A stretch of 64,000 nucleotides of DNA from Bradyrhizobium diazoefficiens (GCF_016612535.1 NZ_JAENXS010000007.1:62001-126000); one strand, 5' to 3'. Positions 34,353 to 42,950 are shown, counted from the first letter of the stretch. The notes: generated from the sequence alone by a model not told the origin. Translations and numbers: made by a program.

Positions 34353-35183
34353 ATGAAAAGGGTGTTTGCAATTCTGGCTTTTCTCTGCGTCCTCAGCGCG
34401 GGCCAGTACATCGTCGTCAGCAAATTCGCGATCCGTCACGAGATGCTGTCCTTGTTCGACACCGCGCGTCAGCGGCCGATCTCGGTCGACATCGCGGTGC
34501 GGCGCGACTACGAGACCAAGGCCAATCTCGGCCTCTGGAAGCTTCCGGTCGCCATCATCAGCAATGGCAATACGGTCAAGGCCACCGAGTATTCCTTCCT
34601 CGCCAATGTGCTTGCGGCGCGCGGTTATCTCGTCGCCAGCATCCAGCAGGATCTGCCCAGCGATCCGCCCCTGATGACCCATGTCGGCCAGCAATATGTC
34701 GGCCGCCGCGGGGTCTATATGCGTTGCGAGGCCAACATCCTCTTCGTGCTGAACACGTTGAAGGGGCGGCAGGAGAATGCCGACTACGATCACATCACGC
34801 TGGTCGGTCATTCCAACGGCGGCGACGTCTCCATGTATGTCGCCAAGCAGCATCCCGAGCTCGTGTCGAAGGTGATCACGCTCGACAATCTCAGGGTACC
34901 CTTCGTCCTCAACGACCGCATGAAGATCCTGTCGTTCCGCTCGAAGGATCCGCATTTCGTGACCGACCCTGGCGTGCTGCCGACGCCGGAAGAGGCCAAG
35001 GCGCGCGGTATCGACATCATCCATACCGGTGCGCAGCACACCGAGTTGAGCGATCGCGGACCCGACTCGGTCAAGGAGAAGATCCAGGCGACCCTTGACC
35101 GCTTCCTGCGCGACAGCGCCAGCAGCGCACTCACGGCGGCCGATACGACCAATCCGATGATCATGAACCCCGGCGACTACTAG
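34353..35183 (+). CDS. exported or anchored alpha/beta-hydrolase
   Basis: A 276 aa protein with an N-terminal hydrophobic segment (VFAILAFLCVLSAGQYIVV), then an alpha/beta hydrolase core. The nucleophile elbow is GHSNGGD (Ser about 153), a catalytic His is plausible in HTGAQHTEL, and an acid residue precedes. Family members act on esters or amides. It lies about 150 bases after the TpsB gene and could be co-expressed. Substrate unknown. Confidence 0.7.
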   Translation: MKRVFAILAFLCVLSAGQYIVVSKFAIRHEMLSLFDTARQRPISVDIAVRRDYETKANLGLWKLPVAIISNGNTVKATEYSFLANVLAARGYLVASIQQDLPSDPPLMTHVGQQYVGRRGVYMRCEANILFVLNTLKGRQENADYDHITLVGHSNGGDVSMYVAKQHPELVSKVITLDNLRVPFVLNDRMKILSFRSKDPHFVTDPGVLPTPEEAKARGIDIIHTGAQHTELSDRGPDSVKEKIQATLDRFLRDSASSALTAADTTNPMIMNPGDY

Positions 35184-35488
35184 CCCGGACGCCTTGCGGC
35201 AGATCAACGCGTCTCCATGCCGGCCACGATAAAACGGCCGTACAGCATCGGAGAGCCACGTGTTCCACGTTACCGATAGCCTTGATTTGAAAAGGCTTGA
35301 TACCGAGAGCCTTGATACGGAGCGCCGTGGCCTGCCCCGGGCGAGGATGCCCGTGCTGCTGCGCCATTTCTATCGTTGGGCCCGTAAGCTGCTGCGGTCG
35401 ATCATCGCCCGCATCGACCTCTCGCAATTTCCGGGATCGTGCTGCGGCTGAGCATACTGTCCGCAAGCGAATTCATGCAGGTCATCCG

Positions 35489-35814
35489 ATGCGCGCAATT
35501 GTGGGACGAATTTGGCTTCTGCTCGCGACAGTCTCGGGCCTCAATGCATCAGCTGCTTTCGCGGCTGACGCCGATCACGGCGCCGATCTCGCCCGGCGCT
35601 GGTGCGCGAGCTGCCATGTCGTGACGAGCGCTCAGACTCAGGCCAGCGCCGACGTCCCCTCCTTCGCATCCGTCGGTCGCGCGCAGGCCTGATTTCAGCG
35701 CGCCGAGACTCGCCTTCTTCCTCCTCGATCCGCATCCGAAGATGCCAAACTTTCCCTTGAGCCGGATCGAAGCCGCCGACTTGGCCGCTTACATCGGATC
35801 GCTACGCCAATAGC
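35489..35814 (+). pseudogene. frameshifted small cytochrome c
   Basis: ATG at 35489 gives a signal peptide (VSGLNASAAFAAD) and a haem site CASCH, but stops at a TGA soon after VPSFASVGRAQA. In another frame the sequence continues PDFSAPRLAFFLLDPHPKMPNF and EAADLAAYIGSLRQ with a stop at 35812-35814, which supplies the axial Met and last helix. A single-base indel at about 35690 separates the halves. It could be a real lesion or a base-calling error. Confidence 0.75.
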
Positions 35815-35887
35815 GGACTGCTCGGTTGCGCCAAGCGCTGAAAATGCAAATCCCTGCCGGATGAACCGACAGGGATCAGCAGAAAGG

Positions 35888-35927
35888 ATGATGGACGGCG
35901 GATGATTTTCATCCGGTGGCCCATCAT
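35888..35927. other. strong stem-loop downstream of the phasin gene
   Basis: A nested inverted repeat: outer arms ATGATGG (35888-35894) and CCATCAT (35921-35927), inner arms CGGATGA (35899-35905) and TCATCCG (35909-35915) with a 3 base loop. No long T-run follows. A weaker second stem (ATCCCTG/CAGGGAT) lies at about 35850-35876. Could stabilise or end the phasin transcript. Confidence 0.55.
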
Positions 35928-36006
35928 GGACCTGCATCGAAATTGAAATGCGCATCTCGACGCTGCGCAAGATCAATTTGTAAGCAGACGACGGGGCCTT
36001 GTATGA

Positions 36007-36348
36007 TCAGGACTTGTCCTTGCCGGGCTGCATGAAGTTGCCGGTCATCTGGCGCATGTGATCGCCTGCATTGGTGAACTGGCTGCGCAGGAATTCGGAC
36101 TGGATCCGCATCGCCTCCTGAACGTCGGTTGCGTGAACCAGCTTGCGTGCATGCTCGAACGCCGCCTTCATGTTCTGCTCGGTGAAGGCGAGCGCCTGCT
36201 TGGATACATCCGCGCCAGCCCCCGGGACTGCCGACATCGACTTGGTGGCAGCATCGAAAAACATGCCGAACGCCTTCTCGGCCTGGTCGATCGTCTTCTC
36301 GGCCAAGTCGCGCAGTTCAGCCGGAACTTCGAGCTTCGGTTCGATCAT
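36007..36348 (-). CDS. phasin family protein
   Basis: A 113 aa protein started at MIEPKLEVPAELRDLAEK (36348), where GGGGAGGA lies about ten bases upstream. It has the phasin pattern: long amphipathic helices (KTIDQAEKAFGMFFDAATKSM, FTEQNMKAAFEHARKLVHATDVQEAM) and the motif IQSEFLRSQFTNAGDHMRQM. Phasins coat polyhydroxybutyrate granules. Length is typical of the short rhizobial type. Confidence 0.85.
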   Translation of the reverse strand: MIEPKLEVPAELRDLAEKTIDQAEKAFGMFFDAATKSMSAVPGAGADVSKQALAFTEQNMKAAFEHARKLVHATDVQEAMRIQSEFLRSQFTNAGDHMRQMTGNFMQPGKDKS

Positions 36349-36491
36349 GGTCGCACTCCTCCCCTTTTCCTTACTGATTACCACATTTGTCACATCGCCT
36401 TCCAGCGGCCAGGCGACGGCAACGGCCGCAACCTGACAGTCTGCCTCCGACCCGAAAGATGGACAAAGCGTAATGTCGTGCGCAGCCGGGC

Positions 36492-36677
36492 TCAAGACAA
36501 GGGATGTTCGGGGATGGTTTCGTCGGTGACGAGATCTTCGACGAGCTTGATGACCTCAAAGCGCTGCCGGGGGGCGAGCTTGAGAAAGGCGCGCAGCAGA
36601 CGGAGACTCTCGACGGTACCCGTCGCGGGTGCGCCGAGTTTGAGGTGCAGTTCAGCCGCGAAATTGAGGTTTTTCAT
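36492..36677 (-). CDS. 61 aa hypothetical protein
   Basis: Starts MKNLNFAAELHLKLGAPATG and continues as an amphipathic helix pair (RAFLKLAPRQRFEVIKLVEDLVTD). Soluble and near neutral. Small proteins of this shape are common near phasin genes in the group. No function known. Confidence 0.5.
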   Translation of the reverse strand: MKNLNFAAELHLKLGAPATGTVESLRLLRAFLKLAPRQRFEVIKLVEDLVTDETIPEHPLS

Positions 36678-37066
36678 CTCGCACCTATGACAGGATCGGC
36701 GCTTCGAGGTCGGACATCAGGAGGCCCGATCGAGAACCGGATTGCCGTCACCGAACGCCATGACGACGACGAACTTAGGGTCGGGCACCCCCAGCAGTCG
36801 GCACGCCGCTGCATATCAGGACAGACTCGGTCCGACCCGAGAGGTTGCAACTATGGCAAGGAACAACCCTTCGGGCAAGCCCGACCGTGAGACTTAGCGA
36901 TGCTTCGTCGGCATCACGCCACGGCAATTCCGGATAACAGGAATACGCGCCGCCGTCACCCACCTGCGTCAAGAAGCGTCATCAGTGACCATACAGCCCC
37001 GATTGCTGTCAATTGGACTTGGGTTACAGCTTGTTTCCGGCATGATCGGAAATTGGCAACCGCGGA
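36678..37066. other. 389 bp region without a supported gene
   Basis: Contains no ORF with a convincing ribosome site. A minus-strand frame of 65 codons at 36775-36972 has no recognisable domain. No repeat unit of the 13-19 kb family is seen. Confidence 0.5.
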
Positions 37067-37531
37067 CTACCGCTTCTTCAGCGTATACACGTAATCGTTG
37101 AGTCCGATTTCGGCGGTTGCATCGTCCACGAAATGAACGTCGATCTCGCAGCCGGTCTCCAGCGTCCTGATGCGGGACCCGGCGAAGCCGAGCGAAGCGG
37201 CCAACGCTTTCGGATCGGCCTTGCTGTCGGTACGCTGCATCTCCTCGAATGCGCCTTGGAAGAGCATGTCGGGACCATAGTCCGTCACCTTGTATTGCGG
37301 CTTCGCGCAGGCAAACGGACGCGGGCCGGTGATCTCCCTGGACCTCAGAACCACTGTCTTTCCCATCAGCCGCGCGCGCTCGGCATCGTCGGGCTTGCGG
37401 TGCAGATCGGCCCATGGCGCCACCACGGCCGCCGTCAATGTCCAGCTTCCAACATAGAAGGCATCTGCGGCCACGGCGGGGCCGATCATGCCGAGCGATG
37501 CGACGAGACCAATAGTGCTGGTGAATTTCAT
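37067..37531 (-). CDS. 154 aa secreted hypothetical protein
   Basis: A signal peptide (MKFTSTIGLVASLGMIGPAVAAD) is followed by a beta-rich body (FYVGSWTLTAAVVAPW, YKVTDYGPDMLFQGAFEE, CEIDVHFVDDATAEIGLNDYVYTLKK). One Cys pair is possible. A lipocalin-like small barrel is conceivable but not claimed. Stand-alone gene. Confidence 0.6.
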   Translation of the reverse strand: MKFTSTIGLVASLGMIGPAVAADAFYVGSWTLTAAVVAPWADLHRKPDDAERARLMGKTVVLRSREITGPRPFACAKPQYKVTDYGPDMLFQGAFEEMQRTDSKADPKALAASLGFAGSRIRTLETGCEIDVHFVDDATAEIGLNDYVYTLKKR

Positions 37532-37710
37532 GCGACGACTCCCCTTGATCGCCTCTCCGCATCACGGTTCACCATTGCCAACATTTCTCGCCGCATGAAC
37601 CGCCGTTCAAGATCGTGCGACCAAGCGGTTGCGAAACGGCCACGCAGACCACGGGCGCCATGGCTGATGGACTGGTTTGATTCGGGCGCACCTCAGCAAA
37701 GGATGATGGC

Positions 37711-38067
37711 ATGCTTTCTCGCTGCGATCTCATCAGGAGCGCCGCGGTTGCGCTTTTCACACTCTCGATCCAAGGCGCATGGGCGCAGGAGACCAAGATG
37801 AACCTGTTCAAGATCGTCACCGTCAAGGACGAGATCGTCATCGGATTGTCGCCAGACGAGCTCCAGGCTCTCGGCGGCAATGACGCCAGCGCGGTCGCGC
37901 ACGCCCTGGCGCAAAAGGGCGATCTCACCGTTTGGCAATACAACGTGCACCGCGGTCAAAATGGCGAACTGCAGCAGGCGCCAACCGCGAAGATCGGGCT
38001 CCTGGCCAACGCCTCGCTCCGCGTCGAGCCCTACACCACGCCCTACCAGATCATGCCGCATCCCTGA
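37711..38067 (+). CDS. 118 aa secreted hypothetical protein
   Basis: A signal peptide-like N-terminus (ALFTLSIQGAWAQE) leads to a small domain with GLSPDELQALGGNDASAVAHALAQKG and a C-terminal strand region (KIGLLANASLRVEPYTTPYQ). Probably periplasmic. Function unknown. Confidence 0.55.
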   Translation: MLSRCDLIRSAAVALFTLSIQGAWAQETKMNLFKIVTVKDEIVIGLSPDELQALGGNDASAVAHALAQKGDLTVWQYNVHRGQNGELQQAPTAKIGLLANASLRVEPYTTPYQIMPHP

Positions 38068-38114
38068 CGAGAGACGGAGGGCGTGCCGGCGGCGAAAGCC
38101 GCCGGCCGCCTCGT

Positions 38115-38678
38115 TCAGCGGCGTCGAGCCGACGCATCCATCGCAAAGCCGTAGATCAGCGCCAGCCGGTCGAGGCATTCGCGAAAGCGCCGCGCGAAAT
38201 AGTCGTTCCAGCGCTGGGTGCGGACGGCGCGTCGCAGCCCGATCTGGTCCATGGTCAGGCCGAGCACCAGCACGTCATGCACCAGCGCGGCGCCGTCGGT
38301 GCCAAGCTCGCGTTCGACCCGGTTCAGCCGCAGCACTGCCTGGCGCTGGCTCTCGGTCACGGGCTCACGGGAGCCGGTGCCGTCGACATATTCGCGGGTC
38401 GGATCCACGGCCTGAGGGCCGCGCTCCGCTCTCTCCCAGTCGCTCTGGTAGGCGCGGCCACCCCGATATTGCGCCTCGTCAATCTGGTGGTGGGCGTGCA
38501 GCCGGCCGAGCGGGTCGTTGCGAATCGACCGCATGGCCACGATCTTCTCGTCGAGATCGAGCGCCAGGGGATTATCGACCTCGACCTCCGCCAATTCGGC
38601 ATTGAACGGCAGATCGCGCGATCGCCGGTCGTGAAGTCCGGCCAATTTGTAGGACATGTTGCGTCTGGCACGTGCCAC
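38115..38678 (-). CDS. 187 aa hypothetical protein, DUF6456-like helical end
   Basis: GTG start at 38678 with AAGGAG seven bases upstream; a 12 bp palindrome TGGCACGTGCCA covers the start region. The C-terminal 75 residues are helical (RVERELGTDGAALVHDVLVLGLTMDQIG and FARRFRECLDRLALIYG), like domains found next to phage-type regulators. It lies 40 bases after the GcrA-like gene on the same strand, so the two are probably co-transcribed. Confidence 0.5.
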   Translation of the reverse strand: MARARRNMSYKLAGLHDRRSRDLPFNAELAEVEVDNPLALDLDEKIVAMRSIRNDPLGRLHAHHQIDEAQYRGGRAYQSDWERAERGPQAVDPTREYVDGTGSREPVTESQRQAVLRLNRVERELGTDGAALVHDVLVLGLTMDQIGLRRAVRTQRWNDYFARRFRECLDRLALIYGFAMDASARRR

Positions 38679-38718
38679 TCGGAGACTCCTTGCAAACTGA
38701 CATGAGAAGGGACGCTGG

Positions 38719-39252
38719 TCAGGCCGCGGAGACCAGCCTCAGCACGGCGGCACCGGCGGTACGGCTGGAGGCTGCTCCGGGACCGCGGGTCAGGTGCGCA
38801 TGCGGCGCGCAATAGCTCGAACCGGGCTGACGCGGGTGGCCGCAGAAGTTGATCTCCTCCCCCTCCCTGTCACCGCCATAGGGATAGCGGCAATCGCCTC
38901 GCTCGAGCTCGACCAGCGTGATCAGGCGCGGCCGGACACCGACGCAGCGCAATTTGACCGGATTGGCCGGTTTCAGGGCCGACTGCGGCGGCAGGTTCAG
39001 GCCGGGTACCGCGGCACGACGCGGCGAGGGCGGACAGGGCTCGCCCGGCAAGGACGGCACGATTGATGGGCTGGTCAGGCGTTCGGGCGCGGCGAGCCCG
39101 AGCCGCTTGGCGCGGCCGATCACCGCATTGCGTGTGTAAGCCGTTCCAAACCTTGCATTAATCTCCCTTCCGATCTCCGCGTAAGACATTCCTTTGAGAA
39201 AATAATCGCGAAGCACGTCGGAATGCTCCGACGACCAATGGCCCGGTTCCAT
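38719..39252 (-). CDS. GcrA-family cell-cycle/transcription regulator paralogue
   Basis: Started at MEPGHWSSEHSDVLRDYF (39252). The GcrA HTH pattern is clear: GMSYAEIGREINARF and TRNAVIGRAKRLGL. The C-terminus has the family's Cys-rich module (CRYPYGGDREGEEINFCGHPRQPGSSYCAPH). GcrA binds sigma-70 holoenzyme and methylated GANTC promoters. This is likely an accessory paralogue, since it is 177 aa, sits next to an S24 repressor and shares its operator-like sequences. Role inferred. Confidence 0.8.
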   Translation of the reverse strand: MEPGHWSSEHSDVLRDYFLKGMSYAEIGREINARFGTAYTRNAVIGRAKRLGLAAPERLTSPSIVPSLPGEPCPPSPRRAAVPGLNLPPQSALKPANPVKLRCVGVRPRLITLVELERGDCRYPYGGDREGEEINFCGHPRQPGSSYCAPHAHLTRGPGAASSRTAGAAVLRLVSAA

Positions 39253-39299
39253 GCTGCTGTCCTGTGATGCGCCTCCCATGATCCGGAGACGGGGCACAC

Positions 39300-39315
39300 A
39301 TTCCGGTATTCCGAA
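39300..39315 (-). promoter_or_regulatory. degenerate operator in the gcrA-like promoter
   Basis: ATTCCGGTATTCCGA resembles the S24 gene operator (ATTCCG, 3 bases, TTCGGA) with one change in the second half-site. It lies between a minus-strand TTGACT and the start of the GcrA-like gene. Confidence 0.35.
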
Positions 39316-39348
39316 GAGAAAGTCAAGCCGGATTTCTGATATTCATAA

Positions 39349-39377
39349 TTGCATCAATTCCGAATTTCGGATTACAA
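39349..39377 (+). promoter_or_regulatory. autoregulatory promoter-operator of the S24 repressor gene
   Basis: TTGCAT (39349-39354), a 17 base spacer and TTACAA (39372-39377). The spacer holds AATTCCG-AA-TTTCGGATT, a palindrome with TCCGAA half-sites. An almost identical site occupies the same position at 40056-40072. A repressor bound here would block RNA polymerase. Confidence 0.65.
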
Positions 39378-39410
39378 GAGACAAGACGATGGGCAATCGA
39401 AGGAATCACC

Positions 39411-40019
39411 ATGTTGGATGTTGCAATGATCGAGCGGGGCCTGGAAAAGACAGGCAAGAGCAAAGGCGGCCTGGCCGCGGCCATGGGCGTGCGCCCGGGC
39501 GCGGTGTCGGAAATCCTTGGCGGCGAACGTCTGGTGAAGGCCTCGGAAATTGTTCCGATCATGGAATATCTCGAGCTCAATCTTGCGCCGATCATGGGCC
39601 GGGTCGGCGCCGGCGCCGTGATTGAGCCGGACTATGAACAGGTCCCTCCGGAGGGGCTCGGCGATATCGCACTGCCCTTCCCGATCATGGAAGAGACCGT
39701 CGCCTTCGAGATCGTCGGCGATTCGATGCTGCCCAAATACCAGAGCGGCGACGTGATCGTGGTCTACAAGGACCAGCGCCACCCCCTATCGAGCTTCTAC
39801 GGCGAGGAAGCCGTGGTGCGGCTCAAGACCGGCGAGCGCTATTTGAAGACCATCGAGCGGGGAAAATCTCCCTCCGTCGTCAATCTCACCAGCTTCAACG
39901 CCAAGCCGATCGTCGGCGTCAAGCTCGATTGGGTCGGGGAGATCTGCATCTCCATGCCCAAGGGGCAGCTCGAGCGGTTGCGCGCCAAGTCGGCGCGCCC
40001 CCGCAAGAAGGGCAAGTAG
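39411..40019 (+). CDS. LexA/CI-like S24 repressor with N-terminal HTH
   Basis: A 202 aa protein. Residues 15-40 form an HTH (GGLAAAMGVRPGAVSEILGGE). The C-terminal S24 domain has the nucleophile in GDSMLPKYQSGD (Ser105) and a general-base Lys in RYLKTIER (Lys146). The Ala67-Gly68 pair lies 37 residues before Ser105, as the LexA cleavage site does. It is thus likely to cleave itself on a signal such as RecA-ssDNA and derepress its targets. Matching operator sites lie at its own promoter and at that of the next gene. Confidence 0.85.
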   Translation: MLDVAMIERGLEKTGKSKGGLAAAMGVRPGAVSEILGGERLVKASEIVPIMEYLELNLAPIMGRVGAGAVIEPDYEQVPPEGLGDIALPFPIMEETVAFEIVGDSMLPKYQSGDVIVVYKDQRHPLSSFYGEEAVVRLKTGERYLKTIERGKSPSVVNLTSFNAKPIVGVKLDWVGEICISMPKGQLERLRAKSARPRKKGK

Positions 40020-40024
40020 ACGCC

Positions 40025-40045
40025 GATTTCCGATTTTTGGAAATC
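40025..40045. promoter_or_regulatory. second inverted repeat near the 40121 promoter
   Basis: GATTTCC (40025-40031) and GGAAATC (40039-40045) with a 7 base spacer. It shares the TTTCCG core with the operators on either side and may be an upstream auxiliary site. A short terminator-like stem after the S24 gene is an alternative. Confidence 0.45.
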
Positions 40046-40049
40046 GACC

Positions 40050-40078
40050 TTGACTTAATTCCGTTTTTCGGAAATACT
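40050..40078 (+). promoter_or_regulatory. promoter-operator of the 91 aa gene
   Basis: TTGACT (40050-40055), 17 base spacer and AATACT (40073-40078). The spacer contains AATTCCG-TT-TTTCGGAAAT, matching the S24 autoregulatory operator in arms and position. The coding start is about 43 bases downstream. Confidence 0.65.
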
Positions 40079-40120
40079 CTGCCGCGCACCCAGCCACTGG
40101 GGGCGCGGCAGGATCGTTCC

Positions 40121-40396
40121 ATGCAGTATTTCGTCGTGATGATCGATTATGGGCGGCGCGGTCGCGAGGCCATCGTCGACCCCGAGATCACAAGGCGCGA
40201 GGTCATCTCCCGCGTCACCTCCGGCGAATACCAGAACATCTCGTTCATCCATGAAATCGCAGAGGATTCGGTCGAGGACGTGACCGAGGCCATCCTGGCC
40301 GAGGCCGCCCTTCCCCAGATCCCGCCCGAAGACGTCGATCTCCAGGCGATCCGTCTCGATCACGCCCGCGACCTGCGCAAGCACGAGCGGACCTGA
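40121..40396 (+). CDS. 91 aa hypothetical protein controlled by the S24 operator
   Basis: ATG at 40121 (MQYFVVMIDYGRRG). The protein is acidic (DSVEDVTEAILAEAALPQIPPEDVDLQAI), with an alpha/beta look and no membrane segment. The family is not recognised. Its promoter carries the same operator as the S24 repressor gene, so it is probably a target that is switched on when the repressor is inactivated. Confidence 0.6.
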   Translation: MQYFVVMIDYGRRGREAIVDPEITRREVISRVTSGEYQNISFIHEIAEDSVEDVTEAILAEAALPQIPPEDVDLQAIRLDHARDLRKHERT

Positions 40397-40436
40397 CGCA
40401 GGCCTGGATGGCCCGCGTCACAGTCTGGCCGGGTGA

Positions 40437-41423
40437 TCACACCGTGAGAACGGTCGATCCCGTGGTTTTGCGCGCGGCGAGATCGGCATGCGCCTTGGCA
40501 GCGTCCTTCAGCGCATAGGTCTGGTTCACCTCGATCTTGACCGCACCAGATTTGACGACGTCGAACAGCTCGCCCGCCATCGCGACCAGGCTCTCGCGCT
40601 TGGCGGCGTAGGTGAACAGCGTGGGACGGGTCACGTAGAGTGAGCCCTTCTGCGCGAGCAGGCCCAGATTGAGCGGCTCAACCGCGCCTGAAGACGCGCC
40701 GAACAGCGCGGCGACGCCGAGCGGCGCAAGGCAATCCAGCGACTTCAGGAACGTGTCCTTGCCGACGGAATCATAGACCACCGGCACCTTCTTGCCGCCC
40801 GTGATCTCGTCGACGCGCTTCACGAAATCCTCGCGCGAATAGACGATGACATGATCGCAGCCATGTGCCTTGGCAAGCTTCGCCTTGTCGTCGGTGCTGA
40901 CGGTGCCGATCACGGTCGCGCCGAGATGTTTTGCCCACTGGCTCAAAATCAGACCAACGCCGCCGGCCGCGGCATGGAGCAGGATGGTGTCGCCGGCTTT
41001 CACCCGATAGGTCTGACGGATCAGGTATTGCGTAGTGAGCCCCTTGAGCATCATCGCGGCCGCGGTCTTGTCGTCGACGCCGTCAGGCAGCTTCAACAGC
41101 CGGTCGGCAGGAATCAGCCGCGCCTCGGAATAGGCGCCGAGCGGTGAAGCGCCGTATGCGACGCGATCGCCGGGTTTCAGATCGGTGACGCCTGGCCCAA
41201 CCTCCTCGACAACGCCCGCGGCCTCGCTGCCGAGTCCACTCGGCAATTGTGCCGGATACACACCCGAGCGGTTGTAGATGTCGACGAAGTTGAGACCGAC
41301 GGCAGTGTGCCGGATACGCGCCTCACCCTGCCCGGGCTTGCCTACGTTGACCTCCTCCCAAACCAGGACTTCTGGGCCGCCGGTCTTGTGAAAACGAATG
41401 GCATGGGTCATGTCATGGGTCAT
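40437..41423 (-). CDS. NADPH:quinone oxidoreductase, zeta-crystallin type
   Basis: A 328 aa MDR-superfamily protein started at 41423, with GGGAG about seven bases upstream. It has the GroES-like domain (GLGSEAAGVVEEVGPGVTDLKPGDRVAY) and nucleotide-binding fold (LLHAAAGGVGLILSQWAKHLGATVIGTVST). The catalytic zinc-binding Cys of alcohol dehydrogenases is absent, as in quinone reductases. It reduces quinones or enones with NADPH. Monocistronic. Confidence 0.88.
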   Translation of the reverse strand: MTHDMTHAIRFHKTGGPEVLVWEEVNVGKPGQGEARIRHTAVGLNFVDIYNRSGVYPAQLPSGLGSEAAGVVEEVGPGVTDLKPGDRVAYGASPLGAYSEARLIPADRLLKLPDGVDDKTAAAMMLKGLTTQYLIRQTYRVKAGDTILLHAAAGGVGLILSQWAKHLGATVIGTVSTDDKAKLAKAHGCDHVIVYSREDFVKRVDEITGGKKVPVVYDSVGKDTFLKSLDCLAPLGVAALFGASSGAVEPLNLGLLAQKGSLYVTRPTLFTYAAKRESLVAMAGELFDVVKSGAVKIEVNQTYALKDAAKAHADLAARKTTGSTVLTV

Positions 41424-41648
41424 GGGCGTTGCTCCCTTATCGTTGCGTTGATGGTCCGAGAAAGCGGATCGGCCTGCGAAATAAGCCTTTGGTCTGTCCG
41501 TTACAGTAGAGAGACGTAACAAGAATGTCACAGCGAACGACAAACCCTCGCCGTTCCGCCTCTGTTCGAAAGAGTTGATGCCCCCTTTGCGGCGACCGGC
41601 AGGAGCCTTTCCGCGGGGTTTGGTGGTCGCCTGGGAAGGAGAGCCGAG

Positions 41649-41849
41649 ATGCCTGCATACGTCCAGCATCATCAGGATATCGAAATCGCGCCTGTGATTT
41701 GCCCCACCTGCATGGGGTTTCTGCCGATGTATGTGCGCGAGGTCGAACCGCACTGGAGCCTTGCCAAGATCGACTTCGTTTATGAATGCGCGGATTGCGG
41801 CGCCGAGGTCAGACAGACCATCCGCAAGGGCGAACTGTTGCGGCACTGA
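41649..41849 (+). CDS. 66 aa zinc-ribbon protein
   Basis: Two Cys pairs (CPTC near residue 18 and CADC near residue 47) form a zinc-ribbon. Start ATG at 41649 follows GGAAGGAGA. It begins upstream of the MoxR/CoxE pair but about 150 bases away. Small ribbon proteins often bind nucleic acids or proteins; no target known. Confidence 0.7.
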   Translation: MPAYVQHHQDIEIAPVICPTCMGFLPMYVREVEPHWSLAKIDFVYECADCGAEVRQTIRKGELLRH

Positions 41850-41996
41850 CCGCACGATCGACCATCGCTTAAGTATTTGCGCTGAACGGAAAAAGCGGCC
41901 GTCAGCGCGGATCAGGCCCGTCCCAAACGAGGCTTGTTCTTTGCCGGGAACGCAGGCAGAACAAGCCTCAAGCAAGACCTTTGGGAGCGCCCTTTC

Positions 41997-42944
41997 GTGG
42001 CTGAACAGAAGGCCTCGACCTCGATCGAGGCAGTGGAGAGCGGCCTCGCCGCGCAGGGCTATATCGCGAGCCGGCAGATCGCGACCGCCGTCTATCTCTC
42101 GCAACAGATCGAGAAGCCGATCCTGGTCGAGGGGCCTGCAGGCGTCGGCAAGACCGAGCTTGCCAAGGCGATTGCCGCCTGGAGCGGCAAGAAGATGATC
42201 CGCCTGCAATGCTATGAAGGCCTTGATGAGGCCAAGGCGCTCTACGAGTGGAAATACGCCAAGCAGCTTCTCTACACCCAGATCCTCAAGGACAAGCTCG
42301 GCGAAGTCCTCGGCGGCGCGCAGACGCTGCACGAAGCGCTTGGCCAGCTCCATGATTTCGGCGACGTGTTTTTCTCCAAGGAATTCGTCGAGCCGCGGCC
42401 GCTGCTGCAGGCGCTGGAGCAGCCGGGCGGCTGCGTGCTGCTGATCGACGAGATCGACAAGTCGGACGCGGAGTTCGAATCACTGCTGCTGGAAATCCTG
42501 TCCGACTTCCAGGTTACGATCCCCGAACTCGGTACCGTCTCGGCGATCACGCCGCCGACGGTGATCCTCACCTCCAACAGCGAGCGCGATCTCGGCGATG
42601 CCCTGAAGCGGCGCTGCCTGCATCTGCATATCGGCTTCCCTGAACAGCGGCTGGAGGAGCGCATCGTGGAGAGCCGCGTGCCCGGCATCTCCCAGACACT
42701 GCGCCGGCAGATGGTCGGCTTCATCCACGAGATCCGCTCGCTGGACCTGAAGAAGCTGCCCTCGGTCAGCGAGACCATCGACTGGGCGCGCGTGCTGGTA
42801 CTCTTGCAGGCGACCGAGCTCGATACCGAGATCGTGAAGGACACGCTCAACGTGCTCCTGAAATACGAAGCCGACATCGAGGCCGCGTCGCCCCAAATCA
42901 CGACGTTCATTGCCAAGGCAGCACGATCCAACGTCTTCGGTTGA
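41997..42944 (+). CDS. MoxR/CoxD-type AAA+ ATPase
   Basis: About 315 aa when started at GTG 41997 (VAEQKASTS). It shows Walker A GPAGVGKTEL, Walker B VLLIDEID, sensor and Arg-finger segments (ILTSNSERDLGDALKRRC). MoxR ATPases remodel proteins with VWA partners. The VWA gene follows after 6 bases. It may help mature a metalloenzyme, as CoxD does for CO dehydrogenase, but no coxMSL genes are in the window. Confidence 0.85.
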   Translation: MAEQKASTSIEAVESGLAAQGYIASRQIATAVYLSQQIEKPILVEGPAGVGKTELAKAIAAWSGKKMIRLQCYEGLDEAKALYEWKYAKQLLYTQILKDKLGEVLGGAQTLHEALGQLHDFGDVFFSKEFVEPRPLLQALEQPGGCVLLIDEIDKSDAEFESLLLEILSDFQVTIPELGTVSAITPPTVILTSNSERDLGDALKRRCLHLHIGFPEQRLEERIVESRVPGISQTLRRQMVGFIHEIRSLDLKKLPSVSETIDWARVLVLLQATELDTEIVKDTLNVLLKYEADIEAASPQITTFIAKAARSNVFG

Positions 42945-42950
42945 CGCCCG

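Noticed and set aside
35260..35451. 63-codon plus-strand frame before the cytochrome relic
   Set aside because: It has an internal short repeat (SLDT/ESLDTE) but no ribosome site, domain or conserved context.
36775..36972. 65-codon minus-strand frame
   Set aside because: No ribosome site, unusual composition and no family likeness.
40437..42353. A continuous 638-codon minus-strand frame
   Set aside because: Only the part from 41423 is a quinone oxidoreductase. The N-terminal 310 residues lie antisense to the zinc-ribbon and MoxR genes and have no domain.
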